Shown: piece after piece, positions 23,201-26,405 of the stretch
How positions within the stretch are numbered: position 1 is the stretch's first letter
Layout: each line of letters opens with the position of its first letter
Assembly (NCBI GenBank): GCA_945878495.1
Contig: CAMCTP010000005.1
Location: 1-26,405, forward strand
Direction of reading: 5' to 3'
Length of the DNA: 26,405 nt
Source: Rickettsia typhi
GTDB lineage: Bacteria > Pseudomonadota > Alphaproteobacteria > Rickettsiales > Deianiraeaceae
The notes under the pieces: model-generated
The model's database searches: none
Told to the model about the DNA's origin: nothing
The model's input: only the letters and a program-made list of their open reading frames with translations
Translations under genes and position numbers: made by a program

Positions 23201-24306
23201 GGCTTGAATAACTCCATTGCCATAATAATTGGCAACCCACATTGATTTAGCTTCAACTCCGGACCAACCGATATAACAGATCTTCCTGAGTAATCTACTC
23301 TTTTACCAAGAATATTTTGTCTAAATCTACCGCCCTTACCTTTTAGATTTTCGGTCAATGATTTTTTTACATCATCAACTTTTGTTTGAGATCCAAGCAA
23401 AAGTTCATCAACAGAATACTGAAGCATTCTTTTTTCATTTTTAATAATGATTGCTGGAGCACCAATTTCCATTAAGCGTTTTAATCTATTATTTCTATTA
23501 ATTACCCTTCTGTATAAATCATTTAAATCAGATGTTGCAAATTTTCCACTATCCAATGGCACCAAAGGTCTTAAATCTGGAGGTAAAATAGGCAAATAAC
23601 GCATTACCATCCAGTCCAATTTATTTCCAGAAGTTTTAAATGAAGAGAAAAATAAAAGTCTTTTTTCGGCAACTTTTTTCTTCATTTTTGATTTACTTTC
23701 ACTTATCTCATTTGCTAGATTAACTATTTCTTCTTCAATATTTATAGAAATCAAGGCCTCTCTTATACCCTCTCCACCTATTCCAACCTTAAAAGACTCA
23801 TCACCATATGCATCCAAAGCATCAGCATACTCCTCATCGGAAATAACCTGATGTTTTGTAAATGGAGACGTTCCAGCATCTAAAATAATATAAGCCTGGT
23901 AATAAGCTACTCGGGATACATCTTTCATCGAAACTCCAAGAGCAGTAGATATTTTAGAAGGTTGAGACTTCAAAAACCATATGTGCACCACTGGAACCGC
24001 AAGATTAAGATGTCCCATTCTTTCTCTTCTTACGCTTGATGTTGTAACTTCAACCTCACATTTTTCGCAAACTATACCAGCATATTTTATTCTTTTATAT
24101 TTACCGCAAAGACATTCGTAATCTTTGACTGGTCCAAATATTTTAGCACAGAATAATCCATATTTTTCTGGATTAAAATTTCTATAGTTTATAGTTTGAT
24201 TATTTAAAACCTCGCCATAAGAATTAGAAAGTATATCTTCTGGAGAACATATACCTAGTGATATAGAGGAAAAATCTAGATTGCTATTTTTTTGTAATCC
24301 TTGCAT
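20284..24306 (-). CDS. rpoC: DNA-directed RNA polymerase subunit beta'
   Basis: Beta' is one of the two large catalytic subunits of RNA polymerase. The 1,340-residue product is complete. The first zinc site is C-L-C (65, 67) with C-E-K-C (80, 83). The switch/rudder region has F-R-Q-N-I-L-G-K-R-V-D-Y-S-G-R. The catalytic loop N-A-D-F-D-G-D-Q (449-456) has Asp451, 453 and 455. The bridge-helix area holds S-S-G-A-R-G-S. The second zinc site uses the Cys of D-C-G-T-E and C-E-S-K-N-G-V-C-A-M-C. The trigger loop reads T-L-R-T-F-Q-I-G-G: Gln909 (codon 21580-21582) stands where almost all bacteria have His (His936 in E. coli). The C-terminus has G-R-K-D-D-L-R-G-x-K-E-N. It starts 35 bases after rpoB without a ribosome binding motif, and the lipoprotein kinase follows. 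Confidence 0.98.
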   Translation of the reverse strand: MQGLQKNSNLDFSSISLGICSPEDILSNSYGEVLNNQTINYRNFNPEKYGLFCAKIFGPVKDYECLCGKYKRIKYAGIVCEKCEVEVTTSSVRRERMGHLNLAVPVVHIWFLKSQPSKISTALGVSMKDVSRVAYYQAYIILDAGTSPFTKHQVISDEEYADALDAYGDESFKVGIGGEGIREALISINIEEEIVNLANEISESKSKMKKKVAEKRLLFFSSFKTSGNKLDWMVMRYLPILPPDLRPLVPLDSGKFATSDLNDLYRRVINRNNRLKRLMEIGAPAIIIKNEKRMLQYSVDELLLGSQTKVDDVKKSLTENLKGKGGRFRQNILGKRVDYSGRSVISVGPELKLNQCGLPIIMAMELFKPFIFSKLITYGYATSIRSCERFMQDRGHGEVLDILIEVISDKVVLLNRAPTLHRLGIQAFEIILVNGKAIQLHPLVCKAFNADFDGDQMAVHLPISIEAQMEARNLMMSTSNSLNPGDGNPIISPTKDSILGLFYATSIFVDDRANSADSPFFHNIPEVMMARENSAISWNTKIKFTNKGSAIVETCAGRLFLFSLVGVEFNLEDFEIFNYQFNSKHLSKAIIYILEKYGQALVVNFCDESMRFGFKVCTESGISLGLNDIKIPESKERLIKHSFDIVKEAENQLKSGLITYKEKYNKVTDEWSRCIDNVTADMMKIIKDGADTHDVNSVYLMISSGARGSESQLKQMAGMKGLMVKPSGDVIEAPIISNFKEGLNMMEYFNSAHGSRKGISDTALKTANAGYLTRRLVDVAQDVVVTEHDCGTENGLTFKPLMVDGKISKKLSEIVSGRVIAEDVIGEDGSVVLTKGTMISKENYDVIDSLHFIVVRSVATCESKNGVCAMCYGQDVARRKMVALGEPVGIVAAQSIGEPGTQLTLRTFQIGGISSRSSTKTILSESDGIIRFESQDFSQSQDRIFTLKNNFKISIASRHGNRVIASYSLPRSAELFVKSGQSIVFGQKISSWNTYITPVMSEFDGYVKYIDMVEGISYRDRFDENSNTSAKVVTNSGRDGRYLMPRIGIADSNGYLMKDANGNEIFYLLPEDTIVQCEDGQKISKNQVIARIQTDLSVIQDITGGLPIVDSIFEARVPEKPAVISPCDGVVIIDTSSRLKVRLEIIPEDKTVDPVEIYIKKGDYIKVDNGQKVFRGDTLVDGDLDLHDILATHGKEELIRFMTSKIQGVYGLQGSNINERHIEIIIKRMLSRCVVMNSGDSNFVAGDSVNMTIVNQANDLLASGGKKLVDFRPSLTGITKISINTDSFLAAAAFQEVVKVLSSAACFGRKDDLRGCKENITVGRLIPIGTGFIESKILNP

Positions 24307-24341
24307 AATGAAAAAAGAAATAACGATATTATTGATTTGTA

Positions 24342-26405
24342 TTAATTGCCAAACTCATCTCTAAGAGAAACTTTTAACCCAAGGGCAGAAAGTTCTTTTA
24401 GTAGAACATTGAAAGATTCAGGAGTTCCAGATTTATAATCAGGATTCTGGGATATTATAGAGCTATACATATTTTTTCTTCCCTTAATATCATCAGATTT
24501 AACCGTCAACATTTCATTAAGAACATGAGCAGCACCATAAGCTTCAACAGCCCAGCACTCCATTTCCCCAAGTCTTTGTCCTCCAAAATTTGTTTTACCG
24601 CCAAGTGGTTGCTGCGTTATTAAACTGTAAGGTCCCACAGATCTTGCATGTATCTTTTTGTCAACCATGTGGTGTAACTTCAAAATATACAGTATACCAA
24701 CAGAGATTTTTCTTTCGAATTTTTCTCCAGTTAGACCATCATAAAGATCAACCTGACCCGACTTATCAAGCCCAGCATTTTCAAGTATAGTCTGAACTTT
24801 TTCATAATTTGCACCAGAAAATACAGGAACTGAGTAAGGTATTCCTTTGGAAAGTATTTTTGCTGAATATATAACTTGATCACTAGAGAATTTATCAATA
24901 TCTGATTTTAAATCAGCGCCAAGAACAACATCTTTGATCACTTTTCTTACATCCTCTACGTTTTTGTAATCTTTTAAAGCCTGTGAAACTTTTTTTCCAA
25001 GCTCCATAGATGCCAACCCAAGAGCAAGCTCTAAAACCTGACCTAGATTCATTCTTGCAATAATACCCAATGGATTTATGATAACATCTATTGGAGTTCC
25101 ATCTTTCATGAATGGCATATCGGCAGTTGGAACAATTTTAGAAACAACACCTTTATTACCGTGCCTTCCAGCAACTTTATCACCTGGTTGTATATTACTT
25201 TTAGAGGCTATGGTAACCTTTATTTCATACAGTACACCGTTTGAGAAGTCTTTTTCCTCAGAAACAGATGACAACGCCATCTTGCCCTCATCTTCAATTT
25301 TTTTTGATGCAAGTATGTAAGATTCACACAAGCTAGTAAATGATTTTCCTGCAGCCTCATCTTGCAATTTTATCTTTGCGATATCCTTAATCGAGCCAAT
25401 TGAATCAAAAATTTCAGCCGTAATAACCTTATGTTTTGCATATATTTTTGCCTGAGGTGATATATCAAATCCATTAAAACGATCCAAAAAGTCTTGCGCT
25501 GCAGCATTTTTTATAATATTTAACTTATCGGTAATATCTTCATTTATCGCATGTATTTTTCTTATCTCAGCTTCAACTTGAGTTCCAATTTTTTCAACAC
25601 CTCGTCTAGAAAAAATTTGAACATCTATTACGGTTCCATGGTATCCAGATGGAAGAGATAATGAGGTATTTTTTACATCAGATTTTCCATCTCCAAATAT
25701 AGCTCTTAATAGTTTTTCCTCTGGAGTCATTGGTGATTCAGCTTTTGGAGACACCTTTCCAACCAATATATCGCCAGGAGATACAAATGTACCAATTTTT
25801 ACGATACCAGACTCATCTAGATTTAACAATGCAGATTCTGGAACAGACGGTATGCTTCTGGTTATTTGCTCAGATCCAAGCCTTGTATCCATAACGGAAA
25901 CAGAAAATTCTTCTATGTTAATAGATGAAAATTTTTCATCATGAACGACTTTCTCAGAAACTATAACTGAGTCTTCAAAACCGTATCCATTCCATGACAT
26001 GAATGCAACTTTTACATTCTGACCAAGAGATACCTCCAAACCCTCCGATGACATAGTATCGGCTATTGCTTCACCAGAAGAAACAAGATCTCCGATGCTA
26101 ACGCAAGGTCTGAAATTCCTACATGTAGAATTGTTTGTCCTTTCAAATTTTTTCAAATCAAAGCAGTGTAAATCACTTGTATTTACATCTTTTACAATTA
26201 TTTTTCTCGAATCAGCATAAACAACAGAACCATCAAAGTCTATTTTAATAGATGAGTCAGATTGCATTCCAATAAACTTTTCAAAACCAGTTGCTATAAG
26301 CGGCGCATCCGGAGATATTACCGGAACTGACTGACGATGCATATTCGAACTCATCAAGACTCTATAAGAGTCATTAGCTTCGCAAAATGGTATTAAACTT
26401 GCGGT
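24342..26405 (-). CDS. rpoB: DNA-directed RNA polymerase subunit beta, C-terminal half
   Basis: Beta pairs with beta' to form the active cleft. The frame is open to the right edge, so the start lies outside; 687 codons are visible, about half of the usual 1,350. The TTG at 26357 is internal, because family sequence (S-L-I-P-F) continues upstream of it. Recognisable blocks are N-M-H-R-Q-S-V-P, G-F-E-D-S (Glu813/Asp814 of E. coli numbering), G-D-K-V-A-G-R-H-G-N-K-G with active-site lysines, R-M-N-L-G-Q, H-A-R-S-V-G-P-Y-S, Q-P-L-G-G-K and P-E-S-F-N-V-L-L-K-E. Several otherwise near-invariant motifs are altered: E-A-N-D-S-Y-R for E-H-D-D-A-N-R, G-Y-G-F-E-D for G-Y-N-F/Y-E-D, P-L-G-I-I-A-R for P-L-G-V-P-S-R, and G-K-T-N-F for G-K-A-Q-F. 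The catalytic acidic and arginine residues are kept. Confidence 0.98.
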   Translation of the reverse strand, partial: TASLIPFCEANDSYRVLMSSNMHRQSVPVISPDAPLIATGFEKFIGMQSDSSIKIDFDGSVVYADSRKIIVKDVNTSDLHCFDLKKFERTNNSTCRNFRPCVSIGDLVSSGEAIADTMSSEGLEVSLGQNVKVAFMSWNGYGFEDSVIVSEKVVHDEKFSSINIEEFSVSVMDTRLGSEQITRSIPSVPESALLNLDESGIVKIGTFVSPGDILVGKVSPKAESPMTPEEKLLRAIFGDGKSDVKNTSLSLPSGYHGTVIDVQIFSRRGVEKIGTQVEAEIRKIHAINEDITDKLNIIKNAAAQDFLDRFNGFDISPQAKIYAKHKVITAEIFDSIGSIKDIAKIKLQDEAAGKSFTSLCESYILASKKIEDEGKMALSSVSEEKDFSNGVLYEIKVTIASKSNIQPGDKVAGRHGNKGVVSKIVPTADMPFMKDGTPIDVIINPLGIIARMNLGQVLELALGLASMELGKKVSQALKDYKNVEDVRKVIKDVVLGADLKSDIDKFSSDQVIYSAKILSKGIPYSVPVFSGANYEKVQTILENAGLDKSGQVDLYDGLTGEKFERKISVGILYILKLHHMVDKKIHARSVGPYSLITQQPLGGKTNFGGQRLGEMECWAVEAYGAAHVLNEMLTVKSDDIKGRKNMYSSIISQNPDYKSGTPESFNVLLKELSALGLKVSLRDEFGN

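Noticed and set aside
26355..26357. TTG at 26357 as start of rpoB
   Set aside because: Sixteen further codons to the window edge match the conserved S-L-I-P-F region of beta, so the gene is cut by the window rather than starting here.
1..26405. CRISPR arrays, insertion sequences, tRNA genes or long DNA repeats
   Set aside because: Reading both strands I found no regularly spaced direct repeats, no terminal inverted repeats with a transposase, and no cloverleaf with a TTC-type arm in the gaps.

Overview
The window is AT-rich (about one third G+C by eye) and densely coded, with intergenic gaps of 15 to about 160 bases. No gene-free stretch exceeds 300 bases. The proteins read as alphaproteobacterial. 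The largest gene encodes a giant VirB6/TrbL-type protein with a lipoprotein N-terminus carrying a C-I-x-A-D-D-F-G segment. That architecture, with the fast-evolving housekeeping proteins, points to a host-associated Rickettsiales-like bacterium. I cannot place it to genus. No tRNA, rRNA, insertion sequence or CRISPR array was seen.

Layout. 1-329 (+): 3' end of acpS. 352-11832 (-): an 11.5-kb gene for a type IV secretion VirB6-like protein of about 3,826 residues, with a good sigma-70 promoter just upstream. 11945-13993 (-): recN, and upstream of it a small FtsL-like membrane protein. About 14089-14703 (+): mlaC. 14793-17847 (-): gyrB preceded by def. 17978-19348 (+): rpsO-rplM-rpsI, closed by a hairpin terminator. 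19510-26405 (-): rpoB (5' end outside the window), rpoC and a lipoprotein-type adenylate kinase.

Working together. Most of the content is core machinery: transcription (rpoB/rpoC), translation (rpsO, rplM, rpsI, def), topology and repair (gyrB, recN), the lipid carrier enzyme acpS and phospholipid transport (mlaC). The accessory element is the giant secretion-channel protein, which stands alone here without other virB genes.

Most unusual points. (1) The giant protein's extracytoplasmic region holds a threefold cysteine repeat and a module resembling G-S-G-Y-x-V-G-D segments of marine phage virion proteins. (2) RNA polymerase beta' has Gln in place of the near-invariant trigger-loop His, and beta departs from several near-invariant motifs. 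(3) The adenylate kinase has a lipoprotein signal peptide. (4) The giant gene and mlaC both need a non-standard start codon (ATT or ATA) to keep their signal peptides. (5) Shine-Dalgarno sequences are essentially absent.
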